NCBI GenBank assembly: GCA_002382665.1
Contig: DFZA01000009.1
Coordinates: 375,765 to 439,764 of the forward strand
DNA length: 64,000 bases
Source of the DNA: Peptococcaceae bacterium UBA4068
GTDB taxonomy: Bacteria > Bacillota > Dehalobacteriia > UBA4068
Direction of reading: 5' to 3'
This document shows positions 7,600 to 15,953 of the stretch, in pieces; the first letter of the stretch is position 1, and each line of letters opens with the position of its first letter. The notes under the pieces were generated by a model, which did not search any database, had not been told where the DNA came from, and worked only from the letters and a program-made list of their open reading frames with translations. Position numbers and translations under genes: made by a program.

Positions 7600-8919
7600 T
7601 TACTCTTCATTGTCCTCAACTCGAATAATCGAAGTAGCGGCAAATACACAATCCAAATCAACTATTCTGGAAATCGCCTTTTCAATTGCCGCATGCGGCG
7701 TTAAATGTGTAATTAATACAATTTCCGCCTCGCCGCCGCCGGTACGACGTTTTTGCATAACCGTCGCCATACTGACAGACTCTTCGCTTAAAATATTAGT
7801 AATCGCCGCAAATACTCCGGGGCGGTCACAGACATTTAAACGGACGAAATATTTGCTGATTGTTTCCGCTAGCGGTTTAATAGGCAGATTTTTATAACAA
7901 GTACAGCCCCAACGCGACTTACAATTATGATTGATATTACGCGCGGCGTTAATAATGTCGCCAACAATAGCGCTGCCGGTCGGCAAAGATCCTGCGCCAC
8001 GGCCATAGAACATGGTTTTTTCCACCGCATCGCCTTCAACAAATACCGCGTTATATGAATCTCGTACAGACGCCAATGGGTGATCTTTGGAAATCATCAG
8101 CGGATGAACGCGCACCTCTATCGATTGGTCGTCACAACGGGCAATCCCTACCATTTTAATCACATAACCAAATTCTTTGGCATAGGCAATATCCCAGCTG
8201 CTGATATTAGTAATACCTTCCGTGGCAACCATGGAATCGTTAACACGGCTGTTAAAAACGATTGAGGCCAAAATAGCAATTTTACGGGCCGCGTCGTAGC
8301 CTTCGACATCATTGGTCGGGTCGGCTTCCGCATAACCAAGTTCCTGCGCTTCTTTGAGAGCAGCTTTAAAGCTACTGCCCTTCTCCGCCATATTTGATAA
8401 AATATAGTTGGTTGTACCGTTAACTATACCCATTACCTGCAGTATTCTGTTACCGGACAAACTTTCTTTAACAGCCTGAATAACGGGAATACCACCGGCA
8501 ACACTGGCTTCAAAAAAGAGATCGGTATGATTTTCTTCCGCCAGATGAAGCATCTCGCCACCGCAAGCAGCCATTAAATCTTTATTAGCCGTAACAACGC
8601 TTTTACCGGCCTGCAACGCGGCAGTAATGATATCTTTGGCAACTTTAACTCCGCCGATTACCTCAACAATGATATCAATATTTTCATCATTAACTAATTC
8701 ATGCCAATCAACACTAATCGGCACACTGGAGAGCCCGGCACGGTCAAGCAGATCTTTGGCTCGCGCAAAGTCCTTCTCCGCTACTCTGGCAACTTCTATT
8801 TTCATTGCCCGTGAAGCAATAATATCAGCATTTGAGGATAGAATTTTCAGCACTCCGCTGCCAACTGTCCCCAGCCCGCAAATACCAACTTTGACCGTTT
8901 GTATAGCTTTATCCTCCAT
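7600..8919 (-). CDS. hom: Homoserine dehydrogenase
   Basis: The enzyme has 439 residues and reduces aspartate semialdehyde to homoserine with NAD(P)H. The Rossmann motif GICGLGTVGSGV (residues 13-24) is followed by VEVIGG, TANKDLMAACGG and the catalytic-domain stretches GIVNGTTNYIL and AEADPTNDVEGYDAARK. A C-terminal ACT domain (~355-430, VRLNVCDRPGVFAAITNIL) suggests threonine feedback control. Length is usual for ACT-containing Hom. The AGAGGT site is a little distant from the ATG. The order hom-lysC differs from the Bacillus hom-thrC-thrB cluster; thrC is 12 kb away and no thrB is seen here. Confidence 0.95.
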   Translation of the reverse strand: MEDKAIQTVKVGICGLGTVGSGVLKILSSNADIIASRAMKIEVARVAEKDFARAKDLLDRAGLSSVPISVDWHELVNDENIDIIVEVIGGVKVAKDIITAALQAGKSVVTANKDLMAACGGEMLHLAEENHTDLFFEASVAGGIPVIQAVKESLSGNRILQVMGIVNGTTNYILSNMAEKGSSFKAALKEAQELGYAEADPTNDVEGYDAARKIAILASIVFNSRVNDSMVATEGITNISSWDIAYAKEFGYVIKMVGIARCDDQSIEVRVHPLMISKDHPLASVRDSYNAVFVEGDAVEKTMFYGRGAGSLPTGSAIVGDIINAARNINHNCKSRWGCTCYKNLPIKPLAETISKYFVRLNVCDRPGVFAAITNILSEESVSMATVMQKRRTGGGEAEIVLITHLTPHAAIEKAISRIVDLDCVFAATSIIRVEDNEE

Positions 8920-8970
8920 GTTTTTTTACCTCTACAATTATATTCAACAAATTTGCATGTGTTTCAAATT

Positions 8971-8999
8971 ATTATAACAAAATAATATTTTTATATCAA
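8971..8999 (-). promoter_or_regulatory. Sigma-A promoter of hom (hom-lysC)
   Basis: TTGATA (8994-8999), a 17-base spacer and TATAAT (8971-8976) on the minus strand lie about 50 bases upstream of the hom ATG. No T-box or lysine-riboswitch signature is visible in the short leader. Confidence 0.75.
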
Positions 9000-9010
9000 G
9001 CTTTTTAACT

Positions 9011-9036
9011 TAAACCCCCCTTAAAAGGGGGGTTTA
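9011..9036. terminator. Terminator hairpin after the beta-propeller gene
   Basis: A GC-rich stem (TAAACCCCCC / GGGGGGTTTA, loop TTAAAA) lies about 43 bases beyond the stop of the minus-strand beta-propeller gene. The best U tract is on the plus strand, so it may also block antisense transcription. Its minus-strand tail is weaker. Confidence 0.65.
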
Positions 9037-9078
9037 GTTTTTTCTTATAAATTAAGTGCATTAAATATTACATAATAT

Positions 9079-11358
9079 TTAGATACTGATGCTGCCGAGC
9101 TCCTGCAAACTATTGCGGTCAAAAGCTCTGATTACGCCATCCTGCAGATAATAAATCGTATCGCCTATATAAGCTAACCTTTGATAATACTGGTAATTTT
9201 CACTATCAGACGGTTGTTCGTATGCAATTTCACCCAGCTTACTGATAGAACCGTTATTGACCTCAAAAAGAAGAGCGCCATTAAAATACTGATTATAATC
9301 TTTGCCGTCGGCTATCAGCGTGGCGCAGAATCCAAATATATCCTGATTGCTGTCGACCATCAATGCTTTGTTATTATAAAGCACTTCTGCATATGAACCT
9401 GAACCGCCGGTCACATACTCGTCAAGCAGCTGCGGGTTATTGGGATCGCTGACATCAAACAGCGAAAGCTTGATGCCGCCGGTACGCGTGCCGATAGAGG
9501 TCTCGTTGCCATCATGGTCGCGCACATACATATCCTCCGTATCATATCCGATGCCCAGTAACGTATTTTCATCAACAACATGAAGATAGTTACTGAATCC
9601 CGGAAGCTCCAGTTGTCCGGTAACCGTTGGATTTGCAGGATCGCTTAAATCAAGCACAAACAGCGGGTCAATATTTTCATAAGTAACCAAATATCCCCTG
9701 TCGCCGCTGAAGCGGGCAGCATAAATGCGCTCATTGGTGACAATATCGTTAGCCGAACCAACCTGATTCAGATACTGGTCGAGCACATAGAGGTTGCAAC
9801 CGTTATCGGATGTAGTTGTGGCAATACGGAAATAGCCATCATATTCATCCATCGCATACTGATTAAGCAAATAACCTTCAACAGCTCCCCCGGCACGGTA
9901 GTTAATGCTGGTCTGATCGACATCAAGAGCAATCAGGTCAGTCATGGTTGTTTCGTCCTGCCAATCGTAAAAAGACAGATATAGGGAACTGTCGTTCATA
10001 TATATATCCTGCACCGAACCGGCAAAACTCTCAAATTGGGCATCCTGATCCGTATCGCTAATATTGATCGCCGCCACCGTAGTATAACAGTCAAAATTCT
10101 GGCGCGGACAAATCATCAGATCATTCAAAGCAATCGGTTCCGGCTGATCACTAACAGTACTGTCTTTAACCATCGGTAATATTTGATCATCTTCTCCGCC
10201 GTTACTCATCAACCAATATGTATATTGGCTGGCAACTATATAAACATAATCTCCGTTTTTGCGGCTACTGACAAAGTTGCCTTCTGCCTCCACTTCTTTG
10301 AGCAGTTGCGGGGACGATTTATCCGTTGTGTCATAGACAGCCGTATAAACATAGTTGCGACCGGTATTATAGTAGGAAGATCTGACCTTCTCACTTGATT
10401 CTTGATAGAGAATGGGATCATCGGATCCTATATAATCATAATAATTGCCCATCAATACCAGCCGGTCATTGTCTATGAAAATATCGCTGATATAAACGTT
10501 ATCTTGCCCCTTGATGCGACCGACCTCCTGCACATCGCTGCCGTTAGCTTTAACAATCACCACATCCTGACCGGTAACAACATAGATATACTGTCCGTCG
10601 GTTTTGACAATATCGGCTTCATCAATGCCTTCTACCTGAGAATTGGTCTGCGAATAGCTATCTTGATCATTAGACGCAGCTTCATTGCTAGATCTATCCT
10701 CTGCACTCTGGGCAGATCCTGCGGAATCAAGCGTTTTGCTGTCATTACTAGCAGATTTCGCATGAGAATTAAGATAATTTTTTAACTCTGCCAAAGTTTG
10801 GGGATGAAGCGCCTGCCCAATTTTATCCTTAATTGAATTATAAGTCTGCTGGTCGGCTTTTAAATCAACAGTCTTACTGCCGATAACTATAATTTGGTCA
10901 TAATAAGATACTTTTTGCCCAAACACCTGCTCGGCAATTGCTCGCAAAGGCAACATAGTACGTTGATTGATTATCGTAGTCGCGACATCAAGCTCTACCT
11001 TTTTTTTGCCGTCTACTAAATAATATTTTTCACCGATCGGGAAAGTATAGCGTACTCCGTCTTTATCTATAATGGCAGTTTTGGTGAGCGCATTATAATC
11101 AACAGTCGCCTTAAAATACTCGGCGACAGTTTTCAGCGGTACCAACGTCCGATTGTCTGACAATACCGGCACCACATCGGCGTTATTGCTGTCCAGACGA
11201 TCCACTTTGCCATTGTCCAGCACTAAGGGGCTATTAATATGCATAATCAGACTGTTATCTTCAACAGTAGAGGCGGCAGCCGGTATTTGCACCGTTGCGA
11301 TTGTCAGCACTATCGCCAATAAAAATATCACTGACATCAGCAAATTGCTTTTTTTCAT
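9079..11358 (-). CDS. Secreted protein: copper amine oxidase N-terminal-like domain plus beta-propeller
   Basis: The protein has 759 residues from the ATG at 11358, chosen because AAGGAG lies eight bases upstream and a signal peptide follows directly (MKKSNLLMSVIFLLAIVLTI...AAAS). Residues ~40-165 form the stalk-like Cu-amine-oxidase-N domain common in secreted Clostridia proteins (DNRTLVPLKTVAEYF, NQRTMLPLRAIAEQVFG). A Ser/Asn/Asp-rich linker (~200-240) leads to a long beta-propeller domain (~245-759) that starts QVEGIDEADIVKTDGQYIYV, the hallmark of the secreted 'beta-propeller domain distantly related to WD-40' family. No catalytic residues or metal site are evident. An envelope binding or assembly role is likely but unproven. 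The gene is monocistronic. Confidence 0.85.
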   Translation of the reverse strand: MKKSNLLMSVIFLLAIVLTIATVQIPAAASTVEDNSLIMHINSPLVLDNGKVDRLDSNNADVVPVLSDNRTLVPLKTVAEYFKATVDYNALTKTAIIDKDGVRYTFPIGEKYYLVDGKKKVELDVATTIINQRTMLPLRAIAEQVFGQKVSYYDQIIVIGSKTVDLKADQQTYNSIKDKIGQALHPQTLAELKNYLNSHAKSASNDSKTLDSAGSAQSAEDRSSNEAASNDQDSYSQTNSQVEGIDEADIVKTDGQYIYVVTGQDVVIVKANGSDVQEVGRIKGQDNVYISDIFIDNDRLVLMGNYYDYIGSDDPILYQESSEKVRSSYYNTGRNYVYTAVYDTTDKSSPQLLKEVEAEGNFVSSRKNGDYVYIVASQYTYWLMSNGGEDDQILPMVKDSTVSDQPEPIALNDLMICPRQNFDCYTTVAAINISDTDQDAQFESFAGSVQDIYMNDSSLYLSFYDWQDETTMTDLIALDVDQTSINYRAGGAVEGYLLNQYAMDEYDGYFRIATTTSDNGCNLYVLDQYLNQVGSANDIVTNERIYAARFSGDRGYLVTYENIDPLFVLDLSDPANPTVTGQLELPGFSNYLHVVDENTLLGIGYDTEDMYVRDHDGNETSIGTRTGGIKLSLFDVSDPNNPQLLDEYVTGGSGSYAEVLYNNKALMVDSNQDIFGFCATLIADGKDYNQYFNGALLFEVNNGSISKLGEIAYEQPSDSENYQYYQRLAYIGDTIYYLQDGVIRAFDRNSLQELGSISI

Positions 11359-11442
11359 ATTATAAACTCCTTCCCTTGTTTTCACGAAATTACCTTTTAA
11401 TAAATAGACGATAATACTAAATAAAAGTTCCCTATTATTACC

Positions 11443-11472
11443 AAAAATCCCCCTTGCATAAAGGGAGATTTT
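11443..11472 (-). terminator. Terminator after the 11.5 kb cold-shock gene
   Basis: On the minus strand the imperfect stem AAAATCtCCCTT / AAGGGgGATTTT is followed by a short U run, about 25 bases beyond the stop of the cold-shock gene. Confidence 0.65.
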
Positions 11473-11497
11473 CTAGCGTTTACTATATTATTGAGCC

Positions 11498-11710
11498 TTA
11501 ATCTAAATGAACATTAATTGCCCGATATTTACTGGTGTTCTTGGGATCGGCTTCTACATCAAACGTAACCTTTTGACCCTCATTGAGCGATCTATAACCA
11601 TCAGCATCAATAGAGGAAAAATGTACAAAGACATCTTCGCCGCCATTGTCATTGGCAATAAACCCGTATCCTTTTGCGGGACTGAACCATTTTACAGTAC
11701 CTTTATTCAT
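11498..11710 (-). CDS. Cold-shock protein, CspA family
   Basis: The protein has 70 residues and is a single OB-fold cold-shock domain that binds single-stranded RNA and DNA as an RNA chaperone. RNP1-like KGYGFIA (residues 13-19) and RNP2-like VFVHF (27-31) are intact, and MNKGTVKWF is the standard N-terminus. TAGGAGGGG precedes the ATG. The predicted promoter lies about 130 bases upstream, leaving a leader of roughly 120 nt, as is typical for cold-inducible csp mRNAs. A second, different csp gene lies at 19492. Confidence 0.95.
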   Translation of the reverse strand: MNKGTVKWFSPAKGYGFIANDNGGEDVFVHFSSIDADGYRSLNEGQKVTFDVEADPKNTSKYRAINVHLD

Positions 11711-11836
11711 AAGCCCCTCCTAACAATTATTATTATTATTATATTCTTTGTATAATAAAGACTCCTTATTTGCACGCCTATAATTGGACAGGACTTGCAA
11801 AATAGAGTCTAAATCGTACATTTAGAATACATGAAT

Positions 11837-11865
11837 AGTATATTGCCTGCATAAATAAATGTCAA
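11837..11865 (-). promoter_or_regulatory. Sigma-A promoter of the csp gene, with long leader
   Basis: TTGACA (11860-11865), a 17-base spacer and TATACT (11837-11842) on the minus strand. The predicted 5' UTR is about 120 nt before the csp ATG. Long csp leaders often act as RNA thermosensors; no specific fold was worked out here. Confidence 0.75.
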
Positions 11866-11907
11866 ATTAATCTTAGTATCAAATTATGCCACATTTCGAC
11901 AAACAGT

Positions 11908-11930
11908 AGAGGGCGGGTTACCCGCCCTCT
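11908..11930 (-). terminator. Hairpin terminator after spoIVA
   Basis: A GC-rich perfect stem AGAGGGCGGG / CCCGCCCTCT with a 3-base loop starts six bases beyond the spoIVA stop. The U tract is poor on the minus strand (TACTGTTTGT), but stem strength and position support a terminator. Confidence 0.7.
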
Positions 11931-11935
11931 GATTT

Positions 11936-13414
11936 TCAGATAATAATACAGATTAAACCGCCGCCGCTATCATTAACAATTCGCTGTACCGTTTCCTGTA
12001 GTTTTTCCTGTGCATTTTCCGGCATCGAGCAAACTTTGCTGCTGATCCCTTCCGATACCAGCTCATGTAATGATTTACCGAAGATATTGGTGTTCCAGAT
12101 TTTCTGCGGATCATCCTCAAACTCATCAAGCATATAACGCATCAGTTCCTCGCACTGCTTTTCGCTGCCAATCAACGGTGTGATTTCGGTAGCAATATTG
12201 CAGCGGATGACATGATAACTGGGTGCGCTGGCTTTTAGTTTGACGCCAAAGCGTCCTCCCTGCTTGATCAGCTCCGGTTCCTCTAAATACATCTCGTCGA
12301 TTCGCGGCGTTACCACACCATAGCCGTTGTTATATACCTCTTCCATAGCTTCCTCAAATTTATTCCATTGACGGTGGCTGTTACTAAACCGCTTCATCAA
12401 TTTTAATACTGTATGATCACCCTCGATCGGTTCACCGGCATATTCTTCGAGGACCTGATGAAACAGTCCGGGCGCTGTATCAATGTTGATCGAAGCATTA
12501 CCGCTTCCCAGCTCCAGTTGCTCAAGCGTAACACCATCTGTCAATCCTTCCATGTTTAAAGCTTCGATAGTTGAAGAAAGATCACGTACTCTGGTTAAGC
12601 CGGAAACAGCGGCCGCAACCCCTTCCTCCAAACTTTGGCGCAGCCAGTGGTTTTCGTCAAGCTCCTCAATCCAATTCGGCAAGCTGATGTTGACCTCGGT
12701 TACCGGGAACTCGTAGAGCGCCGCAGAAAGCACCGAAAGCAAATCATTATAAGACAGGGCTGTTGCATTGATCGGTATTACCGACACATCGTGTGTAGCT
12801 GATAACTGCTCCGCCAAGACTTGAGTTGCCTCGCTGCTAGGACGGGCAGAATTTAAGAGAATAACAAACGGCTTATGCAGCTCTTTTAACTCACCGATTA
12901 CCCTCTGCTCCGCTTCCATGAAGTTCTCGCGGGGGATATCACCGAAACTGCCGTCGGTCAATACGACCAAACCGATGGTACTATGATCGGTAATAACTTT
13001 GCGCGTGCCGACCTCAGCCGCTTCGGCAAAACTGACCGGATCTTCAAACCAGGGGGTGTCCACCATCCGCGGCCCGTTTTCATCCTCAAAACCCAAAGCC
13101 CCTTCCACCAGGTAACCAACGCAGTCCACCAGTCTTACCCGCATATCTATACCATCGGCGACAGTGATTTCCACCGCTTCCGCCGGTACAAATTTAGGCT
13201 CGCCTGTCATTACCGTCCGTCCGGCGCCGCTTTGGGGAAGTTCGTCTAATGCCCGTTCGCGGTCATAGGGGTCGGATATATTGGGGAGGACTAATGTTTC
13301 CATAAAACGTTTGATAAACGTCGATTTGCCAGTACGTACCGGCCCGACCACCCCGAGATAAATATCGCCACCGGTTCGCTGATTAACATCGTTAAGTAAG
13401 TCATAATTTTCCAC
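11936..13414 (-). CDS. spoIVA: Stage IV sporulation protein A (spore coat basement ATPase)
   Basis: The protein has 492 residues, the usual SpoIVA length. In Bacillus subtilis SpoIVA hydrolyses ATP and polymerises on the forespore surface to form the base for the coat; it also influences cortex assembly. The P-loop GPVRTGKST is at residues 24-32, with the sensor-like VDCVGYLVEGALGFEDENG and SIVA-typical MVDTPWFEDPVSFAEAAEVGTRKVITDHSTIG stretches (quoted in parts). The extreme C-terminus GGGLICIII resembles the segment needed for SpoVM-dependent localisation. The start is a GTG at 13414 with GGGAGGG upstream. A sigma-E-type promoter precedes it. This gene shows that the host makes endospores. 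Confidence 0.97.
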   Translation of the reverse strand: MENYDLLNDVNQRTGGDIYLGVVGPVRTGKSTFIKRFMETLVLPNISDPYDRERALDELPQSGAGRTVMTGEPKFVPAEAVEITVADGIDMRVRLVDCVGYLVEGALGFEDENGPRMVDTPWFEDPVSFAEAAEVGTRKVITDHSTIGLVVLTDGSFGDIPRENFMEAEQRVIGELKELHKPFVILLNSARPSSEATQVLAEQLSATHDVSVIPINATALSYNDLLSVLSAALYEFPVTEVNISLPNWIEELDENHWLRQSLEEGVAAAVSGLTRVRDLSSTIEALNMEGLTDGVTLEQLELGSGNASINIDTAPGLFHQVLEEYAGEPIEGDHTVLKLMKRFSNSHRQWNKFEEAMEEVYNNGYGVVTPRIDEMYLEEPELIKQGGRFGVKLKASAPSYHVIRCNIATEITPLIGSEKQCEELMRYMLDEFEDDPQKIWNTNIFGKSLHELVSEGISSKVCSMPENAQEKLQETVQRIVNDSGGGLICIII

Positions 13415-13448
13415 AATAATTCCCTCCCGGATAATGCTTGTTTGTTTG

Positions 13449-13478
13449 TATATATGCGTCTTTTACTCCGAATATGCC
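13449..13478 (-). promoter_or_regulatory. Sigma-E-type promoter of spoIVA
   Basis: On the minus strand GGCATATT (13471-13478), a 14-base spacer and CATATATA (13449-13456) match the mother-cell sigma-E consensus (about KMATATT - 14/15 - CATACAMT). The site lies about 35 bases before the GTG start, as expected for a gene transcribed early in the mother cell. Confidence 0.65.
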
Positions 13479-13542
13479 ACTCCTGACTTAAAGTATTATA
13501 CAAATTGTACATTCTAACAAAAGGATTGGTATTTTGTACCTT

Positions 13543-13571
13543 TTGACTTTATATCATAAGAATGATATTGT
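13543..13571 (+). promoter_or_regulatory. Probable sigma-A promoter of the small membrane-protein gene
   Basis: TTGACT (13543-13548), a 17-base spacer and TATTGT (13566-13571) lie 21 bases before the ATG at 13593. The -10 match is moderate. Confidence 0.5.
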
Positions 13572-13592
13572 ATTAAAAAGGAGGCTAAACAT

Positions 13593-13925
13593 ATGGATTT
13601 TGCTTACCATACTATATCTTTCATGTTGCTGATCGGATTGGTTGACGCGGCAATTGTCGGAATTATAATTATGATATCGGCCCGAAAATTAAAAACACAA
13701 TCTATAATATTTTTGGTTTTAACCGTTTATGCCTTACTGATTACATATTTATCACAATCAACGATACCTGATAATTTATATATTCTACAGGCAATTGCCT
13801 TAGCATTAGGCTTGCTGGCTATCATAGCTTTTATATTGCGTTTTTTTATCCGCAACCACTATAAACAAGCAGAATTATTGCTGGTCGTATCAATAGTCGG
13901 CGGTATAACATATATGTTCATTTAA
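13593..13925 (+). CDS. Small membrane protein of unknown function (about four TM helices)
   Basis: The protein has 110 residues and I do not recognise the family. It is mostly hydrophobic, with predicted membrane segments near 8-28, 37-54, 62-86 and 92-109. Short basic loops (ARKLKTQS, IRNHYKQ) mark likely cytoplasmic sides. AAGGAGG is well placed before the ATG, so translation is credible. It lies 47 bases before the sirtuin gene on the same strand and may be co-transcribed with it. No function can be assigned. Confidence 0.75.
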   Translation: MDFAYHTISFMLLIGLVDAAIVGIIIMISARKLKTQSIIFLVLTVYALLITYLSQSTIPDNLYILQAIALALGLLAIIAFILRFFIRNHYKQAELLLVVSIVGGITYMFI

Positions 13926-13972
13926 TTATTTAATTATTTAATTATTAGATAATTGAGGGGTCTTAAATTAAT

Positions 13973-14701
13973 ATGGAAGAAAAGCTGAAAAAGTTTAAAA
14001 GCTGGATCGATCAATGCGACAATATTGTTTTTTTCGGCGGCGCAGGCGTATCCACCGAAAGCGGTATTCCTGACTTTCGCAGCGCTGACGGCCTTTATAA
14101 TCAGCAATGGCCCGAACCGCCGGAAGTAATATTGAGCCATGATTACTTCACAGCCCACACGCAACAGTTTTATAATTTTCACCGCCAAAAGATGATATTC
14201 ACCGACGCCCAGCCCAACGCCGCCCATCTGGCATTGGCAAAGCTGGAACAAATGGGGAAATTAAAGGCGGTTATAACGCAAAATATTGACGGACTGCATC
14301 AGGCCGCCGGCAGCAAAAATGTTTGGGAACTGCATGGCAGCATCCACCGCAATTATTGCCTGCGCTGTCACAAGCAATTCGATCTTGATTTTATACTTAG
14401 CAGCCAAGCCGTACCCCTCTGCCCCGACTGCGGCGGTATCGTCCGTCCCGACGTAGTACTGTATCAGGAACAATTGGATACGCAGGTTATTAACGCCGCT
14501 ATAAGCGCTATTAAAAACGCGCAGATGCTGATTATCGGCGGTACCGGCTTGAGCGTCTATCCGGCTGCCGGTCTGGTCGATTATTACCGGGGCGATAAGC
14601 TGGTGCTGATCAACAACAGCCCGACCTCGCGCGACCATATAGCGGATCTGATCATCAACAATAAAATTGGCGAGGTATTAAAATCCTGCGTGGAGATATA
14701 G
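13973..14701 (+). CDS. NAD-dependent protein deacylase, Sir2 family
   Basis: The sirtuin has 242 residues. The NAD-binding motif GGAGVSTESGIPDFRS is at residues 22-37, TQNIDGLH at 102-109, and the catalytic His is H121 in ELHGS. The zinc ribbon uses C129/C132 and C150/C153 (CLRC...CPDC). It removes acyl groups from lysines while consuming NAD+, releasing nicotinamide and O-acyl-ADP-ribose, in the cytoplasm. The Tyr-x-x-Arg pair typical of SIRT5-like desuccinylases is not clearly present, so deacetylation is the likelier activity. The upstream GAGGGG is rather far (about 12 bases) from the ATG. Length and motifs are complete. Confidence 0.93.
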   Translation: MEEKLKKFKSWIDQCDNIVFFGGAGVSTESGIPDFRSADGLYNQQWPEPPEVILSHDYFTAHTQQFYNFHRQKMIFTDAQPNAAHLALAKLEQMGKLKAVITQNIDGLHQAAGSKNVWELHGSIHRNYCLRCHKQFDLDFILSSQAVPLCPDCGGIVRPDVVLYQEQLDTQVINAAISAIKNAQMLIIGGTGLSVYPAAGLVDYYRGDKLVLINNSPTSRDHIADLIINNKIGEVLKSCVEI

Positions 14702-14725
14702 CACTACAACATAGTAAAACAGTCT

Positions 14726-14762
14726 AAGACTACTCTTAATAAATAAGGGTAGTCTTCTTTTG
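14726..14762 (+). terminator. Terminator after the sirtuin gene
   Basis: The stem AAGACTACTCTTA / TAAGGGTAGTCTT (one mismatch) is followed by CTTTTG, about 25 bases beyond the sirtuin stop codon. Confidence 0.8.
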
Positions 14763-14790
14763 ATTGTTAGACAAAATCTAACATTTATTA

Positions 14791-14819
14791 TTGCCGTAGA
14801 AAAGCTTTGATGGTATGAT
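14791..14819 (+). promoter_or_regulatory. Sigma-A promoter of the FocA/NirC-type channel gene
   Basis: TTGCCG (14791-14796), a 17-base spacer and TATGAT (14814-14819) lie between the sirtuin terminator and the channel gene. The leader would be about 75 nt. Confidence 0.6.
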
Positions 14820-14901
14820 GTTGATAATTAATTTTCAAGTGTCAAGTGTATGGAGATGAGAAATATAACCCCCAAAACTGTTTATTAAGGATGTGTTAGA
14901 T

Positions 14902-15711
14902 ATGAATGCACCCCATGAAGTAGCCGCGAATTATATTGAAATCGGCAAAAAAAAGACGCAAATACCCATATCAAAGATGCTGGTACTAGCAATTATGGCC
15001 GGTATGTTTATCGCCTTGGGAGCGGTAGGCGCCAATACCGCCTCTGCCACGATAACCAATGCCAGCCTGGCCAAACTGATTGGCGCTATGGTATTCCCCA
15101 CCGGCCTTACTATGGTTCTAATTGCCGGCTCCGAACTTTTTACCGGCAATACACTAATGGTAATACCGCTTTTATCGAAAGAGATTACTGTCGGAGCAAT
15201 GCTGAAAAACTGGCTGTTTGTCTTTATCGGTAACTTAATCGGCGCAATTGTGATCGTTTTGATCTGTGCGGTTGGCAATCAATGGGGCATGTTCGACGGC
15301 GCGTTGGCGGTTACGACCATCAAGGTGGCCGTCGCCAAAAGCTCTTTGGATTTCTCTTCCGCCATTGCCCTGGGAATCGGCTGTAACCTATTGGTTTGCG
15401 TGGCAATCTGGATCAGCTTCGCTGCTAAAACTGTCGTCGGCAAAGTTGTCGGACTCTATCTGCCGATCATGCTCTTCGTTTTAAGCGGTTTCGAACACAA
15501 CGTTGCCAATATGTATTACGTTCCCGCTGGTATCATAGCGGCTATGAACCAAAATTTTGCAGCGCTTGCTGTACAAGCCGGTATTAATATTGATGCCTTA
15601 GGCTGGGGAACATTCTTTTATCATAATCTACTGCCGGTGACGATCGGCAATATCATCGGCGGCTCGATATTGGTCGGCTGCGTATATTGGTATTCTTATT
15701 TAAAGAAGTAA
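14902..15711 (+). CDS. Formate/nitrite transporter family (FocA/NirC-like) membrane channel
   Basis: The protein has 269 residues from ATG 14902. A GTG nine bases earlier is too close to the AAGG site, so the ATG is preferred. About six transmembrane helices are visible. FNT hallmarks include GMFIALGAVGANTA early, GSELFTGNTLMV near the middle, and LSGFEHNVANMYYVP late, which carries the conserved central-pore His-Asn. The family moves formate, nitrite, hydrosulfide or related small anions across the cytoplasmic membrane as pentamers. No pyruvate-formate-lyase or nitrite-reductase gene is adjacent, so the substrate cannot be fixed. Hydrosulfide is one option, given the sulfide-dependent pathway elsewhere in this window. 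It is a single-gene unit. Confidence 0.9.
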   Translation: MNAPHEVAANYIEIGKKKTQIPISKMLVLAIMAGMFIALGAVGANTASATITNASLAKLIGAMVFPTGLTMVLIAGSELFTGNTLMVIPLLSKEITVGAMLKNWLFVFIGNLIGAIVIVLICAVGNQWGMFDGALAVTTIKVAVAKSSLDFSSAIALGIGCNLLVCVAIWISFAAKTVVGKVVGLYLPIMLFVLSGFEHNVANMYYVPAGIIAAMNQNFAALAVQAGINIDALGWGTFFYHNLLPVTIGNIIGGSILVGCVYWYSYLKK

Positions 15712-15759
15712 TGTACCTAATATAATAAGAGGAAGAGGAAAAAGAACAAAGGATATGGC

Positions 15760-15791
15760 AAGGCTGCGGTTGATACCGCAGCCTTTTGTTT
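15760..15791 (+). terminator. Terminator after the FNT channel gene
   Basis: A perfect 11-bp stem AAGGCTGCGGT / ACCGCAGCCTT with TGAT loop and TTGTTT tail lies about 50 bases after the stop codon. Confidence 0.9.
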
Positions 15792-15881
15792 ATTCTATTA
15801 CCAATCATAAATTTCTAACTACTCAAAAAAAACACTCATAGGATTAAGTCATACAGTTACAAATACATAAATGGAGATAGA

Positions 15882-15915
15882 AAAAGAGGCGCAGGATTTA
15901 TCCTGCGCCTCTTTT
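15882..15915 (-). terminator. Strong terminator after the S-layer protein gene
   Basis: A 15-bp perfect stem (AAAAGAGGCGCAGGA and complement, TTTA loop) lies about 38 bases beyond the stop of the minus-strand SLH gene. Its A/T ends supply U tracts in both directions. Confidence 0.85.
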
Positions 15916-15953
15916 ATTCCGATTAGATCGGAGTTAATTAATAATGGAGTTGA

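Noticed and set aside
13921..13952. Tandem ATTATTTA-type repeat before the sirtuin gene
   Set aside because: A short AT-rich stretch of about three units, with no sign of function beyond ordinary intergenic sequence.
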